Source: Cyanophora paradoxa (taxonomy: Eukaryota > Glaucocystophyceae > Cyanophorales > Cyanophoraceae). Taken from it: 64,000 nucleotides of DNA. The stretch spans positions 1-64,000 of the forward strand of contig QPMI01000455.1 in NCBI GenBank assembly GCA_004431415.1, given 5' to 3'. Numbering within the stretch: the first letter of the stretch is position 1; each line of letters starts with the position of its first letter. A model generated the notes under the pieces. It was not told where the DNA came from. It made no database searches and saw only the letters and a program-made list of their open reading frames with translations. Made by a program: the position numbers and the translations under genes. Below, piece by piece: positions 18,310-27,751 of this stretch.

Positions 18310-19671
18310 TTAGTGTTCTCTGAGGTTTAGGGCTGTATATGACTCCTTAGTAGTCTGAAAGTCATTATACCATCTCTGGCTATTAACCTCAGAAAGTTTC
18401 TGTGTCCCTGCTATAGTGAGCTTTTTGAGTTCCCTGTTAACTTTCCCAGCCTTCTCCTTTCTAGCCTCTATCAAAGGCTTATCTGGGACTTCATTAGCAG
18501 CTTCTATGCCTTCTCTCCTTATAGCAGCATCAGCCCTGGCTTCCTCTTTAGCTTGCTCCAAGGCATCCACTGTAGGGGTTTCTAGATATTCAACTGCATT
18601 CACAGGCAACAGCTCATGGAAAGCAAACCTGTTTTCTATGATCTCACCAGTGGGACTCCTTAGCTTAAACTTAAAGCCTTCCCTACTATCAACAGTGTAA
18701 ACCATCCTAGACCAATTGTTACCCTGTTTAGCAAAGGGGTTCTTCTCAACTTTCACTCTAACAAACATGCCAGGCTGCATGGTATCAAGGTAAGCTATTG
18801 ATTTCTTGAATCTTTCATCTTCTAATCCCACTATATACCTATAATGCTCCTCTGTAGTTTCGCCTGGCTTCATCTTAGTAGCTGAGTGAACTGTATTATT
18901 GTAATTATACTCAATATCACCTAACACATCAAAGAATCTAGCTGTGTTATTAGCTATGCAATAGTTTGTGATCAGTCTCTTAATCTGCTTGTTAAAGGCT
19001 TCAATTCGACCTTGGCTTCTATGGTCAGCAGTTCCACTCACTTGGTGTTCTATGAATTTACTAGATAAATACTCCTGGAATATTCGATTTTGGAATTCAC
19101 TCCCAGCATCTGATTGAACTTTTACTATGGGTCTTGCCACTCTCATTTCAAGCTGTTTAAATGCAGCTAATGTAGTGAGAGCTGATTTATCCCTTATAGG
19201 TATGATATACCCAGTTCTCAGTGTAGATTCCATTGCAGTCATAAAGGTATCATAGCCATTGTTTTGTTTCTTATAAGCTGGGAAAAAGAGCAAATCAATC
19301 ACATAGGTATCAAGGGGTTGCCTAATTGGGACCATGGGATCTCTCTTCCTAGATATAGAAGGTGCATTGATCTGAACAACTTCTTGTTTTTTATAGAACT
19401 CTTGCAACTGCTTATAGGATTCATCAGGTAACTCAGCCCTCATAGCTTGAAGCCCTTTGTAACCAGTTCTCACATCATAGAATCTCTTGGCAATCTTGCT
19501 GGTTTCTTTCACTGCAATAGCAACTGGGATCTCTACTGGGACAAGCTCTTTCATCTCTGACTTTTTTACAATTCGAGATTCTCCCTTTTCCTCCTTGGGA
19601 ACTGTGATAGGCAGTAGGTTACCTTGCAGTTGCTCAGTGGTTCTCCTAACTATTCTTCCAGTTGCTGGCAT
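18310..19671 (-). CDS. Retroviral-type (rve) DD35E integrase of element B
   Basis: A 453-residue protein. Catalytic triad: Asp126 (VIDLLFF), Asp188 (QSDAGSEF) and Glu224 (GRIEAFNK), with exactly 35 residues between the last two. An SH3-like C-terminal domain follows (about 300-350), then a charged tail that resembles the tail of the A integrase. It would insert the element DNA and make the observed 6-bp duplication. It follows PolB on the same strand, with start and PolB stop only a few bases apart, suggesting co-transcription. The frame is intact. The N-terminal 110 residues contain no obvious HHCC zinc finger. Confidence 0.92.
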   Translation of the reverse strand: MPATGRIVRRTTEQLQGNLLPITVPKEEKGESRIVKKSEMKELVPVEIPVAIAVKETSKIAKRFYDVRTGYKGLQAMRAELPDESYKQLQEFYKKQEVVQINAPSISRKRDPMVPIRQPLDTYVIDLLFFPAYKKQNNGYDTFMTAMESTLRTGYIIPIRDKSALTTLAAFKQLEMRVARPIVKVQSDAGSEFQNRIFQEYLSSKFIEHQVSGTADHRSQGRIEAFNKQIKRLITNYCIANNTARFFDVLGDIEYNYNNTVHSATKMKPGETTEEHYRYIVGLEDERFKKSIAYLDTMQPGMFVRVKVEKNPFAKQGNNWSRMVYTVDSREGFKFKLRSPTGEIIENRFAFHELLPVNAVEYLETPTVDALEQAKEEARADAAIRREGIEAANEVPDKPLIEARKEKAGKVNRELKKLTIAGTQKLSEVNSQRWYNDFQTTKESYTALNLREH

Positions 19672-19674
19672 CTC

Positions 19675-22600
19675 TTAATTAAAAGGAACAGAATTAATAC
19701 CATCTGGTAAGATGTATCTCTTTGCATCAAAGCAGTTCAGGGCAACCCTTCTACTCACAGTGTCTATTATTGTGTGATCTGCCCTTCTCTTCTGCTTGGC
19801 AGTCACAGTCTTGCTTATACCTGCAAATAAACACTGCTTAAAATCATTAAATTGGAGTTCCTCAGTTGAAGTCCCAGAGAGCTTACTTCTCTCAATCTCA
19901 GCAGTTCTGAAACTGTAAACTTTGGCTCTCAGACCCACATATTCCAATATAGCAGAACCTGGCATCTCATTTTTGTATTTACCTGGGGTCATTCTGTTGG
20001 ATCCCCCTAGGTCCAGATTATAGGATATATTATCTAGGTCCTCTTGGAGGGTCTTAGATTCGATATATAGACAAAAGGAATCAGTATCATGGAATAGTAA
20101 CTTGGCTTTTGTCCACTGGGTCCTTACAGTATCATAAAAGAATTGGTAATTATGCAGTTTGGCAGCATCCAAAACATAAGCCCCAATTGCAACAGGCTTA
20201 TCTAGTTTCACATGCTTTGTGTAAAACTCAAAGGCAACTGCTTTTTCGTTTATGGGGCTGGTTGATTTCACCAATGGAGAGGCTGCATATTTCATAAACA
20301 GTTTCTCACTGTTTGCAATCTTAACCACAGATCTACCTCTGCAAGATTCAATGCATTTCCATAGATTGAGTTATTCATGAGTTTATAGAAATCAGCCTCG
20401 AATTTATTCACTGCTTTCCTTCTCATCTCAGTGTTCAGCTCAATGTAGGGTTTCATTACAGGAGCCACAGTAAATGATAGGACCCTGTGAACTTTCTTTA
20501 ATTTCACCCCTTTGTCCAACAGATATTGCAGAAGAGGCTCAGAAATCACATAGTTTGCCACAGAACCAAAGGTTGCAGTTAGCTTTGGGGTTTTATCAAG
20601 CTCTTCTCCTGAGAGATCTAATAGGCTCTTTTGATATTGTGATAATTCCGCATATTCTACTATTTTCTTGTTAATAATTAGGGGAAATCACTGTGATCTA
20701 GAAACAGCCTAATTGGGTAATCCAGATCAACTTCTAGGAAACTGGATCTGTTATCTTGTGGGTTGAATTCGGTCTCCCATCTAAAATCACCAACTGGAAT
20801 TGGCTGACTCAAACAGTAGCCATACAAGTTGTTAGCATCAAACAGCATAATGTGGGAGTTTTCACCATCAGCCTCAGCATACCTACAAGGCATTGTTGCA
20901 AAGCCACCCTGATTCCCTCTCAACAAATTCGTATTGCTCTACATCACTTATAAGCTCTATTTTTGCCTTGGTGGTCCTAAGCATAGCATCCCAAGATAAC
21001 CCAGGGGCAGATACATAATGAACTGGGTCAAGTCCATATACTGAGTGTGAAAGCCTTCTGAAGGCTTGGAATTTGTTCATTAACTCATCTACATCAGCAG
21101 CTCCAAAATCCATGAAATTACTTGCATCAATGAACTTGTAAAGACCCCATTGCAATGAAAGGTATTGATCAAAGTTTTTCGAAAGGATTTCGATTCGCTT
21201 TTTATCTCCCAAACCTGCTATTTTTCTGAAAATGAATGACCCACAGTCATCCATTTGGTCAACAACCACTGCTACTTTGGTTTGCTTTGAGATTCTCCTA
21301 TGGAGATTGCAGTTTCTGCAAGCAGGAGCAATGTACTGACCTGTGTGGTGATCATGATCTCTGCATTTAAAGTTCTCCTTGGTGAACCTCTCACTGCAAA
21401 GGTAACAGTGTTTGGTAGCTCTGTAAATAGCCTTTTGCTCATCTGTGAGTTCATTCATGGGAATATTGGTGAACAGGAAATCGATTAGTTCTCTAGCTTT
21501 GGACTCCAAGCATTCAAACAGACCTCCCATTGGATCCTGCCCCTCAAATCGAAACTCCTGAACATCTGCCCCAGTGACTATTCTAATGTTGACTGCTGAG
21601 ACTTCCCTCTTGGATTTCGATGCATCAATGGGGATGCTTCTATGTTCAATCTTGCAGTAGACCACAACAGGAAGCCATACAGTTTTCCTAAGGTTTTTGA
21701 GTCCAAACTCTATGGTGGTCTCAGGTTTTGGTGTGATTCCCTTTGAGAGTCTCCAATCAATGCATCTGTTTGAGTCCACATGAGCAGTCAGTTTAGCCTC
21801 AGACCTGAATCGAGATAAGCATGTATCACAGTAGTGTAACTTTTGATCCTTGGTTTTATCAAGGGCAACTCTGAGAAGTCTTGAAAGGGACATGATAGTA
21901 ATATAGTGACCATTCCCTTCATCATCATGAATGAGCATTAGATTAATCTTTTGCTTTCTGCCTGGGTTGCTGGATTGATGTAGGGGATATATAACATCTC
22001 CATCCATTCCAAATATGTTTATGCTGATGCCTGCATTTTGAGATTCGAATTTATCAATGATTTCAGCATCACAAGGAACAGGGAATGGGATATTGTCGAA
22101 ATTGAGAGCCAAAGGATTGTATGTGGTTGGTGAGTATTTCCATTTGCGATATTGTGTAAGCTCACTTCTCTTGTGGGAATTTACATCTTTCCTATGGATC
22201 CATGCCAAAATGGCATTTTCAAAGCAAGAATCATCAATATTTCGAATATTCACTGTGGCTCTCTTGGCTGCAATTGATTCTGGTGTTTTAACATAGCAGC
22301 CACCAGTTGGGGCATAACTCATAATAGCAACTCTTAGCATTTCGATTCTCTCCAATCGATAGCTATCAACAACATTCATCTGTTCCTGACACATTTGGGC
22401 TGCTTTATTCAGCTCAGTTCGAATATTTCTCGATTTGGTTAATACAAAATAATCGCTGTAAATGTATTTCGATATCCAAACCTGTGGATTGCTGACTTTT
22501 ACGAACTTGCAGATAAACGACAAGCGAACTTTGATTGCCCTGAATTGATCCAGACTATCTCTTAAACGTTTTGGTAGAGAGGTTGCAATTCTATCTAAAT

Positions 22601-22916
22601 ATTCAATCACATCTACCACAACTTCCCTTCTGGCTCTGTATGTGAGCCAGCGATATAATTCATTCATGGCTGTTCCATCTTCTGCCTCTGGTTCTATTTG
22701 CCTCAGGCGATCGAGTTCATCAAGAGTCTCAACTTTGTCATAGAGGTTATTGGCTTTTCTGGTTAATTTTGCTAAAGTGGGTCTGCCCCTTGAAATAAAT
22801 CCGATTTCCCGGTCATATTCAGCCTCTGTGATTTCATGGGCTGCATACAGTGTTCCCAGTAATCCCATAAGTTCCCATTTCTTCTCTCTAATGAGTCTGT
22901 TGCTAATTCGGGGCAT
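19675..22916 (-). CDS. Protein-primed family B DNA polymerase, with three frameshifts
   Basis: About 1,080 residues over four frame segments (22916-20883, 20926-20678, then two up to 19675). A Polinton-type zinc/endonuclease-VII-like insertion is at residues about 500-540 (CYLC...RDHDHHTGQY...CRNCN). Polymerase motif A is DANNLYGYCLSQ (about 20815-20855), motif B is YKLMNNSIYG (about 20361-20385), motif C is HDTDSF (20078-20094). The three breaks lie at a G-run near 20915, a C-run near 20680 and a G near 20335, and homology continues across each one. The breaks may be sequencing errors; if real, B depends on another polymerase. It would replicate the element from its ends using a terminal protein primer. 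Confidence 0.88.
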
Positions 22917-22987
22917 AGTTCCTAACTTGTTCCTACTAAAAGGGGAGGTTTTAAATGGGGAATTCTGAACACAAAATTTGATGAAAA

Positions 22988-23021
22988 CTACTTAAAGAAA
23001 TATCTTCTATATATATAAAAG
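22988..23021 (+). promoter_or_regulatory. Early-type promoter of the Zn/coiled-coil gene
   Basis: The motif ACTTAAAG, about ten bases, then TATATATATAAAAG ends a few bases before the ATG at 23026. The same arrangement is before 23898 and 24365 and partly before 26913, all plus-strand non-virion genes. Confidence 0.7.
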
Positions 23022-23025
23022 GACA

Positions 23026-23841
23026 ATGGCAGAGAAGAAATCGTATTGCCTGGAAAAGCTCAAAGCGGCTTTAATGTTGCTTTGTGGATCTGATAACTTC
23101 AATGATTATGTTGCTCTTGGAAGTAACAGGAAACCGCTCCCTCTTTGGGCAAAGCTTGCAAAATATGGATTAAGTGACTATGACCTGCCTCCAGAGTCTG
23201 AGCATTGCGCCTGTGATCATCCAATTAAAGAGCAATGCTATATTCTGCATGTTAATAAAAAGATTGTGGTCATTGTTGGGAATTGCTGCATTTTACGATT
23301 TATTCCAAAGGGTGCCAGAGGTCAAGATATATGTGAAAGATGTGGAGATCGGCATAAAAACCGAAAGGATAATTTCTGTAATAAGTGCAGAATCGCTTTA
23401 AAGCAAGAAGAACTGGAAAGAAAAAGAGAACTTGAAAAACAAGAGGAAGCTCGAAAGAGGCAGCTTGAATTAGAAGAAAGAGAGCGAAAACAGAGAGAAT
23501 TAGAACAAGAAAGAGCAAGGAATAAACATGCAGTTAACCTTTTCCTGATTTGGAGCAACCAGTTTATTCCGAAAATGGATAATCTTCGCAGAGATGATAT
23601 AGAGAGGTTCAGAGAGGGCAGATCTGCATTGATTGAAATGTATGCAGAACTCAGTACAACAAATACATTGGTTGCTGGGTTTCAGGTGCCTTATCTTAAA
23701 AAAGATATCGCAAAAGGATTAGATTGCAGATGGAATAAGGACAAGAAAACATGGGAGACCTTGGAAATCGAACCATTTGTAGCATTGCTAGGTAAGCATT
23801 TCAAACTTATGTATATTGAGCGATTTGGACAAAGAGGTTAG
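23026..23841 (+). CDS. Zinc-binding coiled-coil protein with DUF5710-like C-terminus
   Basis: A 271-residue protein. Residues 60-85 hold a CAC...C cluster; residues 103-123 are a treble-clef-like ERCGDRHKNRKDNFCNKC motif. A Glu/Arg/Lys-rich single helix spans about 125-165. The C-terminal part has VPYLKKDIAKGLDCRWNKDK, close to the DUF5710-type pattern (VPY....AK..G..W....K.W). Its function is unknown; the context with primase-helicase suggests DNA replication or repair. The gene is divergent from PolB and has an early-type promoter. Confidence 0.6.
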   Translation: MAEKKSYCLEKLKAALMLLCGSDNFNDYVALGSNRKPLPLWAKLAKYGLSDYDLPPESEHCACDHPIKEQCYILHVNKKIVVIVGNCCILRFIPKGARGQDICERCGDRHKNRKDNFCNKCRIALKQEELERKRELEKQEEARKRQLELEERERKQRELEQERARNKHAVNLFLIWSNQFIPKMDNLRRDDIERFREGRSALIEMYAELSTTNTLVAGFQVPYLKKDIAKGLDCRWNKDKKTWETLEIEPFVALLGKHFKLMYIERFGQRG

Positions 23842-23853
23842 AGAACAAAAAAT

Positions 23854-23882
23854 GATTTAAAGAATTCTCTATATATATTAAG
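23854..23882 (+). promoter_or_regulatory. Early-type promoter of small basic gene
   Basis: A variant of the shared motif: ATTTAAAG followed by TATATATATTAAGAG, ending about 17 bp before the ATG at 23898. Confidence 0.6.
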
Positions 23883-23897
23883 AGAGACAGAGGAAAA

Positions 23898-24152
23898 ATG
23901 CCACTCAGTGAAGCCCAGAAGAGAGCTATGAAGAGATACCAGCAAACTGAAAAAGGTAAGGCTCAAATCAAAAAGTTTAACGAAAAAATAGCCACACAGC
24001 TTAGAGATCTATATCAAACCGATGATACCTATAGAGCAATGAAAATAGCAAGTTCATGTCAGCGAAAGTATGCAGCCAATGCAGTCTGCTTTGTCAAGTA
24101 TTTGTATGATGTCCCTTACTCAAATAGAGGGAGAAAATTGAAACATGTCTAA
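23898..24152 (+). CDS. Small basic protein, RYQQTEKGKAQ family
   Basis: An 84-residue basic helical protein with a DDTYRAM segment and a C-terminal NRGRKLK motif. It is distantly like 1514-1792 and 27228-27473 (same order of basic helix and GRxxK). A DNA- or RNA-binding role is possible but not shown. It sits between two genes with the same promoter type, and is followed by about 150 bp of A/T-rich spacer. Confidence 0.6.
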   Translation: MPLSEAQKRAMKRYQQTEKGKAQIKKFNEKIATQLRDLYQTDDTYRAMKIASSCQRKYAANAVCFVKYLYDVPYSNRGRKLKHV

Positions 24153-24311
24153 ATTATTTTTCCCAGCATATTACTAGGCTGGGGATATGCTGTTTATTCG
24201 CTGAAATACCCATTCATCCTTTTTGTATCTAAACCACTCGATATATCATGTGGATAAATTTCGTAGGGATACTTTCTCGATTTCCAACAAAAAATGATTG
24301 GGGGACCCAAA

Positions 24312-24346
24312 ACTACTTAAAGAAAAATCTTCTATATATATAAAAG
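24312..24346 (+). promoter_or_regulatory. Early-type promoter of primase-helicase
   Basis: ACTTAAAG and TATATATATAAAAG with the same spacing as at 22988, ending about 18 bp before the ATG at 24365. Confidence 0.7.
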
Positions 24347-24364
24347 GGACCCCGATCGCTGAAA

Positions 24365-26692
24365 ATGAACGCCAAACAGACCAAGTTAATTAAATCGCTC
24401 GCTAACTGGCTTCGTTCTGATGAGGAACTTGCCAAAAACATGATTATCCCAGTGAAACCTGACAGCAAAGACCCAGTTTTCAAGCATAAGGGAGGTGCTT
24501 GGTCCTGGGAAAAGTATGAGGAAGCGCTGGCAACTAATCAGTATGTATCTTGGGGCATTCTGCTCTCAGACAACATGATGGTTATTGACTTTGATGATGA
24601 GGAGGACTTTGAGAAATTCCGAGATATGTTTCCTGATGACTTTGATGCCAATCAACCCATGGCAAAAACTAAAAAAGGCTATCATGTCTACTTTAAACGA
24701 CCTGAGGAGTTCAATAAACTCCAAATCACCGATAAGGCTCCAGGCTTTAAAGGCTTTGAAAAGGTTGACCTGAAAACAATCACTGGAACTGGAACTTCTG
24801 GATTAATTAATGTTTGTCCCAGTGTCAACAAGACCTGGGTAATTGCTCCATGGGATGATACCTGTGATTTCAATGAGCCTACTGATGAGTTTAAAAAGTG
24901 GATTGCAGAGAACTATATCTATAAGAGTGAGTATACTGCTAGTGCTAGCTCAAATGATGAACTGGAAAAGAGTATTCTTAAAGAGCTGGTGGATATGGGC
25001 TTTATGCATCCCAATATAATCTCTAAAACTGAACTGGGCTTTAACTTTGATGCTGCCAATAAGGGACTCAATTGCCCATGCTGCAATGGGTCACATGAAT
25101 CGAATAACTGGTATGTTATGAAAGCCAAAGGGGAAGATAAAAAGTATATTGTGTCCAGCTACAGTGGCAATTGCAAAAAACGATTTATCTTCATTGGAAT
25201 GCAATCTGATATCTTCAATCTCATTGATAAATCCGCTGGCTCTGGAGGCGCTCATTATGATGTCAGTCTTGTGTGCAAAGAGGTCCTACAACACACTTGG
25301 AGATACTCCAAAAAGTCATGGTTCAAACTCAATACTGATACTGGGATTTGGGAGCATGATGACACAAACCAAAAGATTTACCTAGATATTAGTTGCCTTG
25401 TTGTCCCTCAATACCTTGGCAGGGCTGTGCATTATATCCAAAGAGCTTTGAAGGATGAAGAGAATAGAACAGCTTTCGAAGAGAAATCGAAAACATTAAT
25501 TTCTATTGCCAAAAATCTTAAACAATCAGGATATCGCAAATCCCTTCTGACTGATTTGCTCCCTCTGCTCAATGATGATGAGTTCTATGAGAAGATTGAT
25601 ACAGTTCCATATGTTATTGGATTCGATAATGGTGTGTTTGATCTGACAACTATGACTTTCAGAAAGGGTAAACTGGAAGATATGGTGAGCAAGAGTGTGG
25701 GTTATGATTATACTGACAATGTGGACCCCAAGAAAGTGGAGCATCTCAACCAGATTTATAGAGAGATTGTAGATGATCCAGCAGAGCGAAACTATCTTCT
25801 GGCATCTATTGCCATTGCTTTGAGTGGATCAACAAAATCACAGAAGTTCTACATGTGGACTGGTGCTGGTGCTAATGGTAAATCACTTGTTCAGGAATAC
25901 TGCAAACAGATATCTGGGGCTTATTACAGCCCTCTCGAAATATCCTATTGGACCAAACCTAAGAAGAACTCATCAGATGCTACCCCTGAACTTGCCAAAC
26001 TCCTGGGAAAGCGACTTGTATTCAGTAATGAGGCTGAAGATGGTGATAAACTGCAAATTTCCAAGATTAAGGAGGTTACAGGTGGAAATGAAATGACTGT
26101 GAGAGCCTTGTTCAAAGACCCGGTTATCCTTACCCCAATGTTCCAGGTTTACATTACAACTAATGACAATTTGACTATAAATAAACCAGACTTTGCAATT
26201 CAAAGAAGGCTTTCATACCAGAGATTCAATAATATATTCAGAGAGAAGCCTGAAGCTGGTCAAAAGAAAGCTGACCCAACTCTGTTCACACTTCTTCACA
26301 ATGATGATGAGTATAAGATGGCTCACATGAAGATATTACTGGATATGTGGAAGAACAAAGAAGTTGAAGAGATCTTAAGAAATCCCCCTCAATCGATTAT
26401 TGAGCAGGGAATAAACTTTATAGCTGAAAATGACAAGATTGGTGAATGGCTTAGGGATAATTTCGAAGTTACCCATAATGCAAACGACTTTGTTTCGAGT
26501 GATACCATTTACAAATCATACAGAAGTGTCGATGATAAAGTTGAATGTGTTTCTGTGATGAAGAGAGTAAGGGAAATCTTCAATGTGAAATCAGAGGTTA
26601 AACGAATTCAGGGAACCAGAGCAAGGGGCTACATTGGACTTCGAAAGATAACAAGGGTTCAAGAAGACAATGGAGAGGATGTTGAATATTAA
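24365..26692 (+). CDS. AEP primase-polymerase fused to SF3 (D5-like) helicase
   Basis: A 775-residue protein with an intact frame. The N-terminal archaeo-eukaryotic primase domain has a VIDFDDEED motif (residues 72-80, metal-binding acidic residues) and KTKKGYHVYFKRP (about 101-113, His motif). A zinc-like cluster CPCC lies near residue 238. The D5-N region precedes the SF3 ATPase: Walker A GAGANGKS (499-506), B motif LVFSNEAEDG (about 555), sensor VYITTND (about 595-601). It primes and unwinds DNA during replication, as in NCLDV, virophages and many Polinton-like viruses. A C-terminal winged-helix-type region follows. The co-occurrence with PolB in one element is uncommon. Confidence 0.93.
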   Translation: MNAKQTKLIKSLANWLRSDEELAKNMIIPVKPDSKDPVFKHKGGAWSWEKYEEALATNQYVSWGILLSDNMMVIDFDDEEDFEKFRDMFPDDFDANQPMAKTKKGYHVYFKRPEEFNKLQITDKAPGFKGFEKVDLKTITGTGTSGLINVCPSVNKTWVIAPWDDTCDFNEPTDEFKKWIAENYIYKSEYTASASSNDELEKSILKELVDMGFMHPNIISKTELGFNFDAANKGLNCPCCNGSHESNNWYVMKAKGEDKKYIVSSYSGNCKKRFIFIGMQSDIFNLIDKSAGSGGAHYDVSLVCKEVLQHTWRYSKKSWFKLNTDTGIWEHDDTNQKIYLDISCLVVPQYLGRAVHYIQRALKDEENRTAFEEKSKTLISIAKNLKQSGYRKSLLTDLLPLLNDDEFYEKIDTVPYVIGFDNGVFDLTTMTFRKGKLEDMVSKSVGYDYTDNVDPKKVEHLNQIYREIVDDPAERNYLLASIAIALSGSTKSQKFYMWTGAGANGKSLVQEYCKQISGAYYSPLEISYWTKPKKNSSDATPELAKLLGKRLVFSNEAEDGDKLQISKIKEVTGGNEMTVRALFKDPVILTPMFQVYITTNDNLTINKPDFAIQRRLSYQRFNNIFREKPEAGQKKADPTLFTLLHNDDEYKMAHMKILLDMWKNKEVEEILRNPPQSIIEQGINFIAENDKIGEWLRDNFEVTHNANDFVSSDTIYKSYRSVDDKVECVSVMKRVREIFNVKSEVKRIQGTRARGYIGLRKITRVQEDNGEDVEY

Positions 26693-26751
26693 ACAAAACG
26701 ATTTATGATTGAAATGTATATGTAATTTTTATAGCCTTACTGGAAATGGTG

Positions 26752-26845
26752 TTGTTCACAGGTGTCACAGGTCCATCCCATCTAGGGGGCTATAAAACGA
26801 AAAATGACCAGGGGACGATAAAAACCTGTGAACACCTGTGACACC
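26752..26845. repeat. Iteron hairpin in the middle of element B
   Basis: The arms TTCACAGGTGTCACAGG and CCTGTGAACACCTGTGACA flank about 55 bp that include TCCATCCCAT and a TATAAAA. It is the same architecture as the TIR hairpins but with a TTCACAGG variant in both arms. It lies just after the primase-helicase gene, a common place for an origin. Confidence 0.8.
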
Positions 26846-26874
26846 TATCGAAAAAGACCAAAATTTGACAAGAA

Positions 26875-26905
26875 TACTTAAAGCTTACTTGATTGTGTAT
26901 AGTGG
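26875..26905 (+). promoter_or_regulatory. Weak early-type promoter
   Basis: TACTTAAAG and a degenerate TATA (tgtatagtgg) precede the ATG at 26913. This supports that start over the upstream in-frame ATG at 26838, which falls in the hairpin arm. Confidence 0.45.
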
Positions 26906-26912
26906 AGACAAA

Positions 26913-27134
26913 ATGGCAAAAACTCTTGATGAGATGACCATGAATGAGTTAGATAAATGCATAAAGCATGGAGATATAGGGGCATATATCGAAATGTCAC
27001 AGAGATTGATAGGTTACAATATGTATGCAGCAAAACCAAAGAGAAATAGATCAGTAAACATTCACATAACTGTTTCAGTGTCTGAGAATGCAAACAAAAA
27101 ACAACAAAAGCATATTTACAAAAGTTATCTGTGA
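26913..27134 (+). CDS. Small hypothetical protein (73 aa)
   Basis: It starts MAKTLDEMTMNELDKC. A helical N-terminus, then a basic KPKRNRS stretch and a beta segment NIHITVSV. No family recognised. It follows the primase-helicase and the central hairpin on the same strand; a regulatory role is conceivable. Confidence 0.5.
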   Translation: MAKTLDEMTMNELDKCIKHGDIGAYIEMSQRLIGYNMYAAKPKRNRSVNIHITVSVSENANKKQQKHIYKSYL

Positions 27135-27227
27135 CTTGCAATTGATTGCAAGTATAAAGCCAATTCCTTTGTATATATTTTTATAGCTGCCTCAGTGGCA
27201 TACTGAGACCGCTTTTGCTCAATTATC

Positions 27228-27473
27228 TTATAGACCTGGGGGTCCATTGCTACTATCAGTAGGCAAATAATATTTAATCGGTCTCCCTCTGGGTCTCTGC
27301 TCCTCTTTTTGGGCTTTTCTGCGATAATAGGATGCCAAGGCTTGCTGCTTTTTATACTCTCTATATGCTGGGTCCTCTCTATATCGTTTCTGCATTGCTA
27401 GAATGTGTCTAATAGAACCCTCAGTAACAGGTTCATCACTGGTAAACTCGATTAAACTAATAGTGTCCTCCAT
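27228..27473 (-). CDS. Small basic protein with RGRPIKY AT-hook motif
   Basis: An 81-residue protein with an acidic N-terminus, a KRYREDPAYREYKKQQ helix and a C-terminal PRGRPIKYYLP, a classic AT-hook core (RGRP). It corresponds in position and sequence to 1514-1792 of element A. It overlaps the next gene by 17 bp on the same strand, suggesting one transcript. Likely DNA-binding in the minor groove; target unknown. Confidence 0.6.
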   Translation of the reverse strand: MEDTISLIEFTSDEPVTEGSIRHILAMQKRYREDPAYREYKKQQALASYYRRKAQKEEQRPRGRPIKYYLPTDSSNGPPGL

Positions 27474-27729
27474 TTATATTCCCAGAGAAAACGTTTTCTG
27501 CTGGCAGAGAACTTCTCCTTGGATACTCCTGTTGCTCATATGTATACTCTGTGGGGTCTGCTGGCATTGATTCCACTGAAACTGTTGACCTCCTTCTTTC
27601 TCTTGCCTCAGATACATTATCCTCAGTATCTGACATCTCAAACTCTATTGTTGTGTCACAGCATCCACTGTGGCAATTGCTCACCACATGCAGACTGAGC
27701 ATCTCAATAAACTTTCGTATTATATCCAT
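27457..27729 (-). CDS. Hypothetical acidic/Ser-rich protein (90 aa)
   Basis: A Cys/His cluster near residues 19-24 (NCHSGCCD) is followed by an acidic stretch and RRRST/RRSS motifs typical of phosphorylation sites. No family recognised. It sits 23 bp downstream of the coiled-coil gene on the same strand. Confidence 0.45.
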   Translation of the reverse strand: MDIIRKFIEMLSLHVVSNCHSGCCDTTIEFEMSDTEDNVSEARERRRSTVSVESMPADPTEYTYEQQEYPRRSSLPAENVFSGNINGGHY

Positions 27730-27751
27730 GTCTCTAATAAAACAGAGAAAA

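Noticed and set aside
20335-20926. Programmed ribosomal frameshifting in PolB
   Set aside because: The breaks need shifts of differing type, lie at simple G or C runs without a slippery heptamer and stem, and similar breaks occur in unrelated genes across the window.
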